A stretch of 64,000 nucleotides of DNA. Origin: Gordonia alkanivorans NBRC 16433 (GTDB taxonomy: Bacteria; Actinomycetota; Actinomycetes; Mycobacteriales; Mycobacteriaceae). Under the pieces are notes generated by a model, which was not told the origin of the DNA, ran no database searches, and saw only the letters and a program-made list of their open reading frames with translations. Positions within the stretch are counted from its first letter, which is position 1, and every line of letters begins with the position of its first letter. The translations under genes and the position numbers were made by a program. Location: assembly GCF_000225505.1 (NCBI RefSeq), contig NZ_BACI01000067.1:1-64000 (forward strand), given 5' to 3'. Shown in pieces: positions 16,972-26,331 of this stretch.

Positions 16972-17807
16972 TGCCACTCTCCATCTCCACGGTCAACGTC
17001 AACGGAATCCGCGCGGCGGTCAAACATCGCTCCGAGACCAACCGCGGCTTCCTGCCCTGGTTGGAGGACTCGTCGCTCGACGTCGTGCTGCTGCAGGAGG
17101 TGCGGGCGAGCGAGGACCTCGCCCGGGACGCCCTGGCTCCTGCGCTCGACGCCGGCTGGCATCTCACGATGAGCGAGTCCTCGGTGAAGGGACATGCCGG
17201 TGTCGGCGTGCTGACCCGTACCGAGCCGGCCGCCGTCCGCTTCGGCTTCGGCAGTGCGGAATTCGACGACCTCGGCCGCTACCTCGAGGTCGACCTCGAC
17301 TCCGACCTCGGGCCGGTGACCGCGGCCAGTCTGTACCTGCCGAAGGGTGCGGCGCTCACCGATGCCGAGAAGGTCGTCGTCAAGTACGAGGAGAAGATGA
17401 GGTTCCTCGACGAGTTCGGCGCGCACCTCGGCCGGCTCGTCCGCCGTCGCCGCCACGTCGTCGTCGGCGGCGACTGGAACATCGCCCACGCCGAGGCGGA
17501 CATCAAGAACTGGAAGGGCAACCTCAAGAGCCCGGGCTTCCTGCCGCATGAGCGCGCGTGGGTGGGTGGCCTCCTCGAAGCCGGGTGGCACGACGTCACC
17601 CGCGAGCTCTATCCCGGCGAGAGCGGTCCATATTCATGGTGGTCGTGGCGCGGCAAGGCGTTCGACAACGACTCCGGATGGCGGATCGACTACCAACTCA
17701 CCAACCGTTCGCTCGCCGAGCGTGCGGTGAAGGCGACAGTGGATCGGGCAGCCGCCTACGACCTGCGCTGGTCGGATCACGCGCCGGTCACCGTCGTCTA
17801 CGAGTGA
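16971..17807 (+). CDS. xthA: Exodeoxyribonuclease III / AP endonuclease
   Basis: Exonuclease III-type enzyme of base excision repair that cuts the backbone 5' of abasic sites and trims blocked 3' ends. Motifs of the EEP nuclease fold are in order: TVNVNGIRAA, VVLLQEVRA (metal-binding Glu), SLYLPKG, VVVGGDWNIAHAEADIKNWK (Asp/Asn), WRIDYQLTN (Asp), and the terminal WSDHAPV (catalytic His). 278 residues. The GTG at 16971 fits the domain start and the promoter spacing. Confidence 0.92.
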   Translation: MPLSISTVNVNGIRAAVKHRSETNRGFLPWLEDSSLDVVLLQEVRASEDLARDALAPALDAGWHLTMSESSVKGHAGVGVLTRTEPAAVRFGFGSAEFDDLGRYLEVDLDSDLGPVTAASLYLPKGAALTDAEKVVVKYEEKMRFLDEFGAHLGRLVRRRRHVVVGGDWNIAHAEADIKNWKGNLKSPGFLPHERAWVGGLLEAGWHDVTRELYPGESGPYSWWSWRGKAFDNDSGWRIDYQLTNRSLAERAVKATVDRAAAYDLRWSDHAPVTVVYE

Positions 17808-18890
<1,083 letters not shown>

Positions 18891-18941
18891 CACGGTCTGC
18901 GAGAGTCCGGCGCCCTCGGCGACCCGACGAGGAGGCGTGCG

Positions 18942-20006
18942 GTGAGTTCGGTGGTCGATTCGGGGAAGTCGCTCGTCACCCGGGCGAAGTCGATCTACGA
19001 GGACCGGCGCGAACGCTGGACGTGGCTCGACCATCTTCTCCGGACGGTCGATCGCTACAACGACCGTCGCGGCAACCTGTATGCCGCGAGTATCAGCTTC
19101 AACGGCATCCTCGCGCTCGTCCCGATCATCATGGTCGCGTTCGCGGTGGCCGGCTTCGTGCTGGCCCGGCAGCCCGAGTTGTTGCAGAACATCCAGGACG
19201 CCGTCGTGGAGAAGATGCCGGGCCAGCTCGGCGACCAGGTATCCGACATCATCACCTCGGCCATCGACTCCCGCACCACGGTGGGTGTGGTCGGTCTGCT
19301 CGGTGCCGCGTTCACCGGCATCGGCTGGATCTCCGGTGTACGCACCGGCATGACCGAGATGTGGGGCGGCCGGGTGCAACGCAACGCGGTGATGTCGAAG
19401 GTCTGGGACCTGGTGACCTTCGCCGGACTCGGTGTCGCGTTCGCAGTGACGATGGCCCTTACCGCCCTGGGAAATTCGGGTCTCACGCGGACCGTGCTCG
19501 GATGGGTCGGCCTCGACGATGCGTCGTGGGCGCCGGTCCTCGTCCGACTGGTGTCCATCGCGGTTTCGATCCTTGCCACCTGGGCGTTGTTCACATTCAT
19601 CATGGCGCGGCTTCCCTTGGTGCAGTTGCCATTCCGCAACACCCTGAAAGCTGGTCTGATCACCGCGGTCGCTTTCGAGATCGTCAAGACGGTCGGCGGG
19701 CTCTACCTCCAGTCGGTGTTGAGCAGCCCCGCCGGTGTGGCCTTCGGCCCGATCCTCGGTGTCATGGTGTTCGCCTACCTCGCGTCACGCATCGTGCTCT
19801 ACGCCGCCGCCTGGTGTGCGACCGACCCGGCGAACGCCGGGTTCCAGGTCGAGGAGGACCCGGACGCGGAACTGCGTCGGCCCGTGGTGATCTCGCCGAC
19901 GGTCGAGGTGAACCCGACGCCGCGCCCGGCGGCACTCGCAGCTGCGGCGGGTGTGGGTGCCGGGCTCAGCGTACTGATCGGGTGGTTGTCCGGTCGGGCT
20001 CGCTGA
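18942..20006 (+). CDS. yhjD: YhjD/YihY (BrkB-family) inner membrane protein
   Basis: 354 residues with about six transmembrane helices. A cytosolic N terminus of about 45 residues (RYNDRRGNLYAASISFNGILALVPIIMVAF at the first helix) and FGPILGVMVFAYLASRIVLYAAAW in the last conserved helix are signatures of the YihY/UPF0761 superfamily. Biochemical role unsettled; lipid or envelope transport has been proposed. Its 3' end overlaps the convergent TetR gene by 41 bases. Confidence 0.85.
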   Translation: MSSVVDSGKSLVTRAKSIYEDRRERWTWLDHLLRTVDRYNDRRGNLYAASISFNGILALVPIIMVAFAVAGFVLARQPELLQNIQDAVVEKMPGQLGDQVSDIITSAIDSRTTVGVVGLLGAAFTGIGWISGVRTGMTEMWGGRVQRNAVMSKVWDLVTFAGLGVAFAVTMALTALGNSGLTRTVLGWVGLDDASWAPVLVRLVSIAVSILATWALFTFIMARLPLVQLPFRNTLKAGLITAVAFEIVKTVGGLYLQSVLSSPAGVAFGPILGVMVFAYLASRIVLYAAAWCATDPANAGFQVEEDPDAELRRPVVISPTVEVNPTPRPAALAAAAGVGAGLSVLIGWLSGRAR

Positions 20007-20637
20007 CCGACGACGCGGCATCGTGAGTGCCGGCCAGGATTCGGGCGAGACTGCCGCCGGACGTGAGACCCCCGAGCGCCATCGCGAACAGATCGTCGGC
20101 GAGGCGACGGTTCGCCTCGTCGCTCTGGGGTGTGAACCAGTGCTGCATCCAGTTGAGGATGCCGACCAATGAGAGGGCGGCGATCCGCGGACTCACCGGG
20201 GGATTGAACTCGCCGCGCCGGACTCCGTCGGCGATCAGATCTTCCAGGATGCCCATATATCTCGCATCCATCTCGGTGAACTTCCCGAACTTGTCGGAGA
20301 GGTCGGTGCGTCCGATGTTGCGCAGGTACACGAACGCCGCGGGGTAGTGGTCGCTGAACACGCGTACCTGAATCCGGAAGAGCGTCTGCAACCGGATGGT
20401 TGCCGACTGCTGGTCATCGTTGCGTAGCTGCTCGAGGTCGGCGAGCAGTACCTCGGCCGGGCGTTCCACGACCGCGAGCAGCAGCTCTTCCTTGTTCTGG
20501 ACGTAGTTGTAGATGCTGCCCTTGAGGATTCCCACACGCGTGGCGATGTCCTCGAGGGTTGCGCTGTCGTATCCGCGGCTCCGGAACTCTTCGGCGGCCG
20601 CTTCGACGACGTCTGTCCACCGACTCGGACGAGCCAT
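19966..20637 (-). CDS. TetR-family transcriptional regulator of the catabolic cluster
   Basis: 223 residues. The N-terminal helix-turn-helix is AAAEEFRSRGYDSATLEDIATRVGILKGSIYNYVQNKEELL (about residues 12-52), followed by an alpha-helical ligand domain. The GILKGSIYNYVQNK recognition helix resembles acyl-CoA-responsive TetR proteins of lipid and steroid catabolism. It is the last gene of the minus-strand set DUF35-thiolase-P450-TetR and starts 64 bases after the P450 stop, so it probably controls the divergent operons around 23500 with a CoA ester as inducer. That target is inferred. Confidence 0.82.
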   Translation of the reverse strand: MARPSRWTDVVEAAAEEFRSRGYDSATLEDIATRVGILKGSIYNYVQNKEELLLAVVERPAEVLLADLEQLRNDDQQSATIRLQTLFRIQVRVFSDHYPAAFVYLRNIGRTDLSDKFGKFTEMDARYMGILEDLIADGVRRGEFNPPVSPRIAALSLVGILNWMQHWFTPQSDEANRRLADDLFAMALGGLTSGGSLARILAGTHDAASSVSEPDRTTTRSVR

Positions 20638-20701
20638 CGTTCCTCCTGTTCCGAATCGGCCGGTGCCGCTTCGCTGTTCGGCGACCGGGTGGCAACCGAG
20701 G

Positions 20702-21967
20702 TTAGTGGGTCGAACCCGATGTTAGGCCGTAACGGACGGGACACCGGGTCATCCCGCGTGTCAGGAGAGTCGGCGCCCACGAGACAGAGTCGTCGGGATC
20801 GGGTGCCAACCCACTGAGCCGGTTGATGGCGGTCGGTACCGCGATGGAGGTTTCCAGCCTGGCCAGCGGCGCGCCCAGGCAGTAGTGCAGCCCCGCGCTG
20901 AAGCCGAGTTGGCGGCCGGGTCGCCGCGAGGCGTCGAAGGTGTCCGGGTTCTCGAAGGCCGACGGGTCGCGGTTGGCGCTGGACAGGAACAGGAAGACCC
21001 GCTCGCCGGCACGCATCTGCTTGTCGCGCCACACCATGTCCTCGGTGACGAGTCGCACGACACTCTTGGCCGGTCCGTCATATCGGAGGAGTTCGTCGAC
21101 CAGCCCGTTGACCCGTGCCGGGTCGGAGGGATCGACGGTACGAAGCTCCTCCGGATGGTCCAACAGGGCCAGAATTCCGTTGCCGATGAGGTTCGTGGTG
21201 GTCTCGTGGCCGGCGAACAGCAGCAGGACACCGGTGGCGATCACCTCGTCGTGGCTCAGCGAGTCGTCGTTCTCCCTGGCCGAGATCAGCATCGAGATCA
21301 GATCATCGGACGGCGACTTCTCGTGGTCGGCGACCAGTTCCCCGAGATAGGTGGTCAGTTCTTTCATTCCGCGTGCACCGCGCCGGTGGCGTTCGTCGTC
21401 GCCGAGGCTGCCGAAGACGAGCCCACTGATCTGGTCGGACCAGTCCTTGAACCGGTCACGATCTTCGCGGGGAACGCCCAGCATCTCGGCGATCACCGAG
21501 GACGTGAGTGGATAGGCGTAGTCGCTGATGAGATCGATCCGGTTGTCACCGTGCTCGACCGCCCGATCGAGCAGTTCGGCGGCGATGGCTTCGATCGCCG
21601 GCCGCATCCTCGACACCGAGCGCGGTGTGAACGCACGGCTGAGGAGTCGGCGTAGTCGCGTGTGGTCGGGCGGATCCTTGAACACCATCCAGTCGTCGAG
21701 GACTCCGAAAGCCTCGCGCAGCAACGGGTCGGTTCCGGGCCGGCTCAGCACGTTCTCGCGGTAGGGGGTGATGCGGTTCGAGGTGAAACGCGGATCCTTG
21801 AGCGCAGCGGTGACGTCGTCGAACGAGGTGATGAACCACGACTTGTAGCGAGCGTTCCAGTGGACAGGGTCGTGCGCACGCAGCGATGCGAAGACCGGGT
21901 ACGGGTCGGCCAGTGCGGTCGGGTCCAGCAGGTCGAGGTTCGCGACCTCGGTGTCCGACGTGCTCAT
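20702..21967 (-). CDS. Cytochrome P450 of the catabolic cluster
   Basis: 421-residue class I bacterial P450. The oxygen-activating I-helix has LLFAGHETTTN, the ExxR is ELLRYDG, and the heme loop GFSAGLHYCLGAPLAR carries the axial Cys at residue 363. It would hydroxylate a hydrophobic substrate with electrons from a ferredoxin/reductase; no dedicated ferredoxin is adjacent, though the PDR-type reductase at 26332 is a candidate. The ATG at 21967 overlaps the thiolase stop (ATGA), so translation is coupled. The frame stays open upstream but without a better start. Confidence 0.93.
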   Translation of the reverse strand: MSTSDTEVANLDLLDPTALADPYPVFASLRAHDPVHWNARYKSWFITSFDDVTAALKDPRFTSNRITPYRENVLSRPGTDPLLREAFGVLDDWMVFKDPPDHTRLRRLLSRAFTPRSVSRMRPAIEAIAAELLDRAVEHGDNRIDLISDYAYPLTSSVIAEMLGVPREDRDRFKDWSDQISGLVFGSLGDDERHRRGARGMKELTTYLGELVADHEKSPSDDLISMLISARENDDSLSHDEVIATGVLLLFAGHETTTNLIGNGILALLDHPEELRTVDPSDPARVNGLVDELLRYDGPAKSVVRLVTEDMVWRDKQMRAGERVFLFLSSANRDPSAFENPDTFDASRRPGRQLGFSAGLHYCLGAPLARLETSIAVPTAINRLSGLAPDPDDSVSWAPTLLTRGMTRCPVRYGLTSGSTH

Positions 21968-23094
21968 GAAGCCTCCAGAATCGTCATGGCACAGGCGTTT
22001 CCGTCCAGAACGGAGACACCTCCACCCATCGTCTCGACCAGGCCGAGTCGCGCCGACTCGACCTGTCTGCTGCCGGCCTGGCCGCGGAGTTGCCACGTGA
22101 TCTCCGCGACCTGCGCCAAACCGGTTGCGCCCAGCGGATGTCCGCGTGACAGCAGTCCGCCCGAGGGATTGACCGGCGTGTCGCCGCCGAGCGCTGTCCT
22201 CCCGGCCGCAGCCGCGGCACCGCCTTCACCCGGGGCGGCGATTCCGAGGGCCTCGGTCGTCACGATCTCGCCGATGGTGAATGCGTCGTGGACCTCGAAG
22301 ACATCGATGTCGTCGATGGACTCGATCGCGGCGGCACCGAGCACGTCGACGGTGGCGTCGCGAACGATGTCGTGACCCCACACGTGGGGCGAGGTCTGGT
22401 CCCATACGCGTCCGCTTCGCATCGTCGTCGCGCGCACGGTCACCTCGTCGGCAGCGCCGGTGGCCGGCGCCAGGATCGCGGCGGCAGCACCGTCGCTGGT
22501 CGGGCAACACTGTAGGAGTGTGAGCGGATCGGCGATCATGCGGGACGCGAGAACCTCTTCGACGGTGAGGCGCTCGCGGAACGGCGCTCGCGGATTGCCC
22601 TGCGCGTGATTGCGATTCTTGACCGAGACCGCAGCAAGTTGCTCCAGCGTCACAGCTCCGTCGTGAAGGTATCGGGCGGCACTCATCCCGTAGAGCGCGG
22701 GCAGGGCCAGCCCGGTGAGGCCTTCGGGATCGGTCGTCTCGGGCACGATGGGACCGGAGAATGCGGTACTCATCTGCTCGACACCGAGGGCGAGGACTCG
22801 CCCGAATCGGCCGGTGCGGATTGCTTCGTGCGCCTCGATGAAGGCCGTTGTCCCACTCGCGCAGGCATTCTCGACGGTGATGATGGGAACCTCGGTGATA
22901 CCCAGGCTTCGCAGGACCCGCTGCGCGACACCGGGCGCGCCGAACACGGTTCCGACCCACACCGCGTCGACGGAAACGGAGCCGGCTTCGTCGAACGCCC
23001 CGGCGACCGCCTCGCCGGCGAGGGCCGACAGATCACGTCCCGGTTGCCGTCCGAAGCGGGACATGCCGACGCCGTGTACTGCGACCCGGTTCAT
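21964..23094 (-). CDS. Thiolase-like (SCP2/lipid-transfer type) acyl-CoA C-C cleaving enzyme
   Basis: 376 residues of the thiolase fold. The nucleophile Cys is in VENACASGTTA and the histidines are in EVHDAFTIGE and RGHPLGATGLAQ. The C-terminal position that carries the second catalytic Cys in many thiolases reads ETMGGGVSVL, so Met sits there. With the DUF35 partner encoded immediately upstream, this resembles lipid-transfer thiolase-like proteins, among which Ltp2 of cholesterol degradation is a retro-aldolase that needs a DUF35 partner. It therefore cleaves either 3-ketoacyl-CoA or a beta-hydroxyacyl-CoA. It overlaps both neighbours by four bases. Confidence 0.85.
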   Translation of the reverse strand: MNRVAVHGVGMSRFGRQPGRDLSALAGEAVAGAFDEAGSVSVDAVWVGTVFGAPGVAQRVLRSLGITEVPIITVENACASGTTAFIEAHEAIRTGRFGRVLALGVEQMSTAFSGPIVPETTDPEGLTGLALPALYGMSAARYLHDGAVTLEQLAAVSVKNRNHAQGNPRAPFRERLTVEEVLASRMIADPLTLLQCCPTSDGAAAAILAPATGAADEVTVRATTMRSGRVWDQTSPHVWGHDIVRDATVDVLGAAAIESIDDIDVFEVHDAFTIGEIVTTEALGIAAPGEGGAAAAAGRTALGGDTPVNPSGGLLSRGHPLGATGLAQVAEITWQLRGQAGSRQVESARLGLVETMGGGVSVLDGNACAMTILEAS

Positions 23095-23474
23095 CGGTGT
23101 ACCTCCTCGACGCACGGATCTCCGCCGGGTGTGAGGCCGACGAGCCGCACCCGTGCGCCGACGTCGACGTTCTCCCCGGCCACATGGGCCAGCATTCGTG
23201 GCCCGTTGTCGAGGTCGATGTAGGCGACCGTGTACGGCGGAACGTGATCGCCCACGGCGATGTTGATGGTGGTCCGACTCCACACCACCCCGGTGCCGGC
23301 GAAGTCCTCCGAGTGCACTTCTCCCGCGCACCCGGGGCAACGCGGCCACTGGTAGGCGACAGCTCGCGCACAGCGTGCGCACCGTGAACCGGAAACGGTC
23401 CAGATGCCGTCGTCGCCGGGCCTCACGACCGGGCGCGGGTCGACGCCCACACGGGTTTGATCGGTTGTGTTCAC
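23091..23474 (-). CDS. DUF35 OB-fold/zinc-ribbon protein
   Basis: 127 residues. The N-terminal rubredoxin-like zinc ribbon has CARC and CPGC pairs (SRCARCARAVAYQWPRCPGC), followed by an OB fold (GTGVVWSRTTIN, PYTVAYIDLDNG). Such ChsH2-C/DUF35 proteins bind thiolase-like enzymes and shape the acyl-CoA site. It is first in the minus-strand operon. The GTG at 23474 lies six bases after a -10-like TATCTT, suggesting a leaderless message; a GTG at 23480 is the alternative. Confidence 0.87.
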   Translation of the reverse strand: MNTTDQTRVGVDPRPVVRPGDDGIWTVSGSRCARCARAVAYQWPRCPGCAGEVHSEDFAGTGVVWSRTTINIAVGDHVPPYTVAYIDLDNGPRMLAHVAGENVDVGARVRLVGLTPGGDPCVEEVHR

Positions 23475-23480
23475 GGTCAC

Positions 23481-23510
23481 AAGATAAACAGAGTCGAGGT
23501 AGGTTATCAA
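23481..23510 (-). promoter_or_regulatory. Promoter of the DUF35-thiolase-P450-TetR operon
   Basis: On the minus strand TTGATA (23510-23505) and TATCTT (23486-23481) are 18 bases apart. The GTG at 23474 follows the -10 by six bases, so the transcript likely starts at the initiation codon. Confidence 0.5.
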
Positions 23511-23537
23511 CTAGGCGTACCGCCGGGGTGGCGTCGA

Positions 23538-23548
23538 AACAGACTGTT
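23538..23548. promoter_or_regulatory. Palindrome, candidate TetR operator A
   Basis: AACAG-A-CTGTT is a perfect inverted repeat between the two divergent promoters of the catabolic cluster. It could be the operator of the cluster's TetR protein. Confidence 0.32.
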
Positions 23549-23572
23549 AGATGCCAGTTTTCTCGGTCACTC

Positions 23573-23615
23573 TTGACATGCCGCAGTGAGTCACATCACT
23601 ATTGGGTCGGCAATA
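23573..23615 (+). promoter_or_regulatory. Promoter of the monooxygenase operon with overlapping palindrome
   Basis: TTGACA at 23573-23578 is a consensus -35. A -10-like CACTAT starts 18 bases downstream (23597-23602), putting the start near 23609. The palindrome TATTG-N6-CAATA (23600-23615) covers that start, a natural repressor position. ATTGG (23601-23605) and CCAAT (23618-23622) form a second, wider inverted repeat. Confidence 0.42.
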
Positions 23616-23668
23616 AACCAATATGTGTCTGGTCAACGATCGGGCTCAGCCATACAGGGAGGTCACAC

Positions 23669-24775
23669 ATGAGGTTTGGTCTGTTCGCGATGCCGGAACA
23701 CCCGCCGATCGAGAACTGGTCGCTGTCGTACGACCGGGACATCGAAGAGATCGTTCTGGCGGAGAAGCTGGGTTTCAGCGAGTTCTGGATCGGCGAACAC
23801 CACACCGGTGGCTACGAGAACGTGCCGATGCCGGAACTGTTGCTGGCGAAGGCGTCAGCCCTCACGAGCAGGATCCGGCTCGGCACCGGCGTGGTGAACC
23901 TCCCGTACCAGGATCCGTTCCAGGTCGCCGAGCGTCTGGCATTCCTCGACCACCTCACTCATGGTCGGCTGGAATACGGTTTCGGTGGCGGCGGGCTGCC
24001 CACGGACCAGGCGCTGTTCCAGCTCGAACGTTCCGAAGCCGCGCCCCGTACGTCCGAGGCGCTCGAGATCATCTGGGAACTCCTCACCTCCGACGAGCCG
24101 GTCAATTATGAAGGCGTGTACTGGAAGTACGAGAATCGTCAGCTGCAGGTCGGTCCGTACCAGGAGGTTCCGCCGTTCGCGATCGCCGGCCTGACCGGAA
24201 CGCACAACTACGCACGGTGTGGCGCCAAGGGGTGGAAGGCTCTCAGTGTGTACTTCTCTCCGACCGACAACGAAGGCTACCCGCATGCCCCCGACCTCGC
24301 GGCGCACGCTGCGGCACTGACCTCGGCGGCCGAGGAGAACGGTCTCGACCCCGACGTCGCGCGTCAGAACTGGCGGATCACCCGTGAGGTCTACGTGTCC
24401 GACAGCAAGGACCAGGCGATGAAGGAGATCCGGGCCGGCGTGCACCGGTCCTACGAGTACCTCCTGGGCCTCGGTCTGGGTGCGCTGATGAAGAAGGGAG
24501 AGGGCATGGACGACGCCGAGCTCACCTTCGAGTGGATGGTCGAGGAGATCCCGTGGATCATCGGCAGCCCCGAGGACTGCACCCGTCAGATCCGCGAATT
24601 GGAAGAAGCCACCGGCGGATTCGGGACGTTCCTGATCAACAGCCGTGACTGGGTGACCACCGACAAGTGGAATCGCTCTCTCGAGCTCTTCGCGCGCTAC
24701 GTCACACCGCAATTCACCCCGCGCGAGAACATGGCTCGCCGCAACAAGCTCGCACGCGTCGCCTTGGGGGTCTGA
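23669..24775 (+). CDS. Luciferase-like (LLM) flavin-dependent monooxygenase
   Basis: 368-residue TIM-barrel of the bacterial luciferase family: MRFGLFAMPEH, EFWIGEHHTGGYENVPMPELLLA, RIRLGTGVVNLPYQDPFQVAERLAFLDHLTHGR and GGGGLPTDQALF. Family members insert oxygen into aldehydes, terpenes or other small organics using reduced FMN from a partner. The flavin reductase gene at 27347 in the same direction makes a two-component system likely; F420 use is possible in this lineage but less likely with that partner. GGGAGG precedes the ATG by eight bases. Confidence 0.88.
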   Translation: MRFGLFAMPEHPPIENWSLSYDRDIEEIVLAEKLGFSEFWIGEHHTGGYENVPMPELLLAKASALTSRIRLGTGVVNLPYQDPFQVAERLAFLDHLTHGRLEYGFGGGGLPTDQALFQLERSEAAPRTSEALEIIWELLTSDEPVNYEGVYWKYENRQLQVGPYQEVPPFAIAGLTGTHNYARCGAKGWKALSVYFSPTDNEGYPHAPDLAAHAAALTSAAEENGLDPDVARQNWRITREVYVSDSKDQAMKEIRAGVHRSYEYLLGLGLGALMKKGEGMDDAELTFEWMVEEIPWIIGSPEDCTRQIRELEEATGGFGTFLINSRDWVTTDKWNRSLELFARYVTPQFTPRENMARRNKLARVALGV

Positions 24776-24827
24776 TTAGGCAGCCGACCCACCTGAATCC
24801 ACCTCCGCGAGCCAAGGACAGACATCG

Positions 24828-26258
24828 ATGACCCCTTCACACGCGCTTGCCGCCACTGCCGCCGACGGTGACGCCGCTTCCTTGTCGGCGACTCGCCGAT
24901 ATTGGGACGAAGCCCGCGAAACCCGCGACCCCGAGGAACGGGATCGTCGGATTCTCGAGCGGATACAGCTGCAGCTGCGCTATGTCTACGACGAATTGCC
25001 GTTCTACCGGCGCCACTACGACAAGCACGGGTTCCGGCCCGAACACGTGACGTCGCTGGCGGATTTCACGGCGAAGGTTCCGATCATCACCAAGAAGATG
25101 CTCGTCGCCGACCAACAGGAGAATCCGCCGTTCGGCTCGTACACAAGGGATTTCGGAGCCGGTGGCATCGCACGCATCCATGGGTCATCGGGCACATCGG
25201 GAACCCCGACGATGTATGCGGTGTCCCGCGGTGACTGGGACCGGGCCGCCGACGTACACGCCATGGCACAGTGGTGTGCCGGTGTGCGCCCCGATGACAT
25301 CGTGCAGATCGGATTCCCGTTCGGACTGTTCTTCGGTGGCTGGGGCGTCCTGCAGGGCGTGGAACGCATCGGCGCCACGGTCTTTCCGCTGGGGGTCACC
25401 GATTCCGAGAAGCACATCGAGATGATCGGCACGCTCGGCTCAACGGTGTTCAGCGCGACCCCGTCGTACTGCATCCACCTGCTGTCCGTGGCAGAGCGGA
25501 TGGGTGTCGATCTGCGCGCCAGTTCGGTACAGCACGTGCTGGTCGGTGGAGAGCCCGGCGGCAGCCTGCCCGGAACGCGACGAATCATCGAAGAGGGCTG
25601 GGGCGCAACGGTGGCCGATGCCGGATCGACGTCGGAGATGTATCCGTTCCAGACCAGCGTCGGGTGCGAGGCAGGTACCGGCACCCACCTGATCACCGAT
25701 GAGGTCTACACCGAGGTCGTCGATCGGAACGACCACAACGTGGCGATCCCGGTCGGCGAACGTGGGGCCGTGATCTACACGCACCTGTGGCGGGAGTCCC
25801 AACCGATGATCCGATTCGCGCCCGGAGACGAGACGTATCTCGACGACACCCCGTGCGTCTGCGGACGAACTTACCCGCGCATGCCCGAGGGTGTGCTCGG
25901 GCGACTCGACGACATGCTCGTCATCCGGGGTGCCAACATCTACCCGAGTGCCATCGAGACCGCGTTGCGTGACATCCCTGAACTCGGACCCGAATTCCGG
26001 ATCCACGTCCACACCGAAGGCGCACTGGACGAGATCGCGGTTCACGCCGAGGTCTCGGCCGGCACCCATGAGGCCTGGCAAGCGGTGGACGACGACCGAC
26101 GTGCCGAAGCCCAGGCTGCACTCGTCGCGCGCGCCGAGTCCGTACTGAAACAACGGTTGGGCATTCGCATTCCGTTCGAGGTGCTCACCCCGGGCACTCT
26201 GGAACCGACCACCTTCAAGGCACGCCGCGTCATCGACGCTCGCGGCGTGCGCTGGTGA
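24828..26258 (+). CDS. Acyl-CoA ligase, phenylacetate-CoA ligase (PaaK)-like
   Basis: 476-residue ANL-superfamily enzyme activating a carboxylate through an acyl-AMP to its CoA thioester. The P-loop is RIHGSSGTSGTPTMYA near residue 118, the adenine motif DAGSTSEMYP near 270, the hinge Asp lies in GRLDDMLVIRGANIYPSAIE near 360, and the catalytic C-terminal Lys is in TFKARRVID. Fold and length match PaaK and related benzoate/phenylacetate-type ligases rather than long-chain FadD. A C-x-C (TPCVCGRTYPRMP) segment resembles the PaaK family. The aromatic-acid substrate class is inferred. Confidence 0.88.
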   Translation: MTPSHALAATAADGDAASLSATRRYWDEARETRDPEERDRRILERIQLQLRYVYDELPFYRRHYDKHGFRPEHVTSLADFTAKVPIITKKMLVADQQENPPFGSYTRDFGAGGIARIHGSSGTSGTPTMYAVSRGDWDRAADVHAMAQWCAGVRPDDIVQIGFPFGLFFGGWGVLQGVERIGATVFPLGVTDSEKHIEMIGTLGSTVFSATPSYCIHLLSVAERMGVDLRASSVQHVLVGGEPGGSLPGTRRIIEEGWGATVADAGSTSEMYPFQTSVGCEAGTGTHLITDEVYTEVVDRNDHNVAIPVGERGAVIYTHLWRESQPMIRFAPGDETYLDDTPCVCGRTYPRMPEGVLGRLDDMLVIRGANIYPSAIETALRDIPELGPEFRIHVHTEGALDEIAVHAEVSAGTHEAWQAVDDDRRAEAQAALVARAESVLKQRLGIRIPFEVLTPGTLEPTTFKARRVIDARGVRW

Positions 26259-26331
26259 CCGTGGACGGTATCCCGGCCCGCCACGCCCCGAAGGCCCTGG
26301 GAGGCGTTCAGATTCGGCCAGGTGGCGTCGA

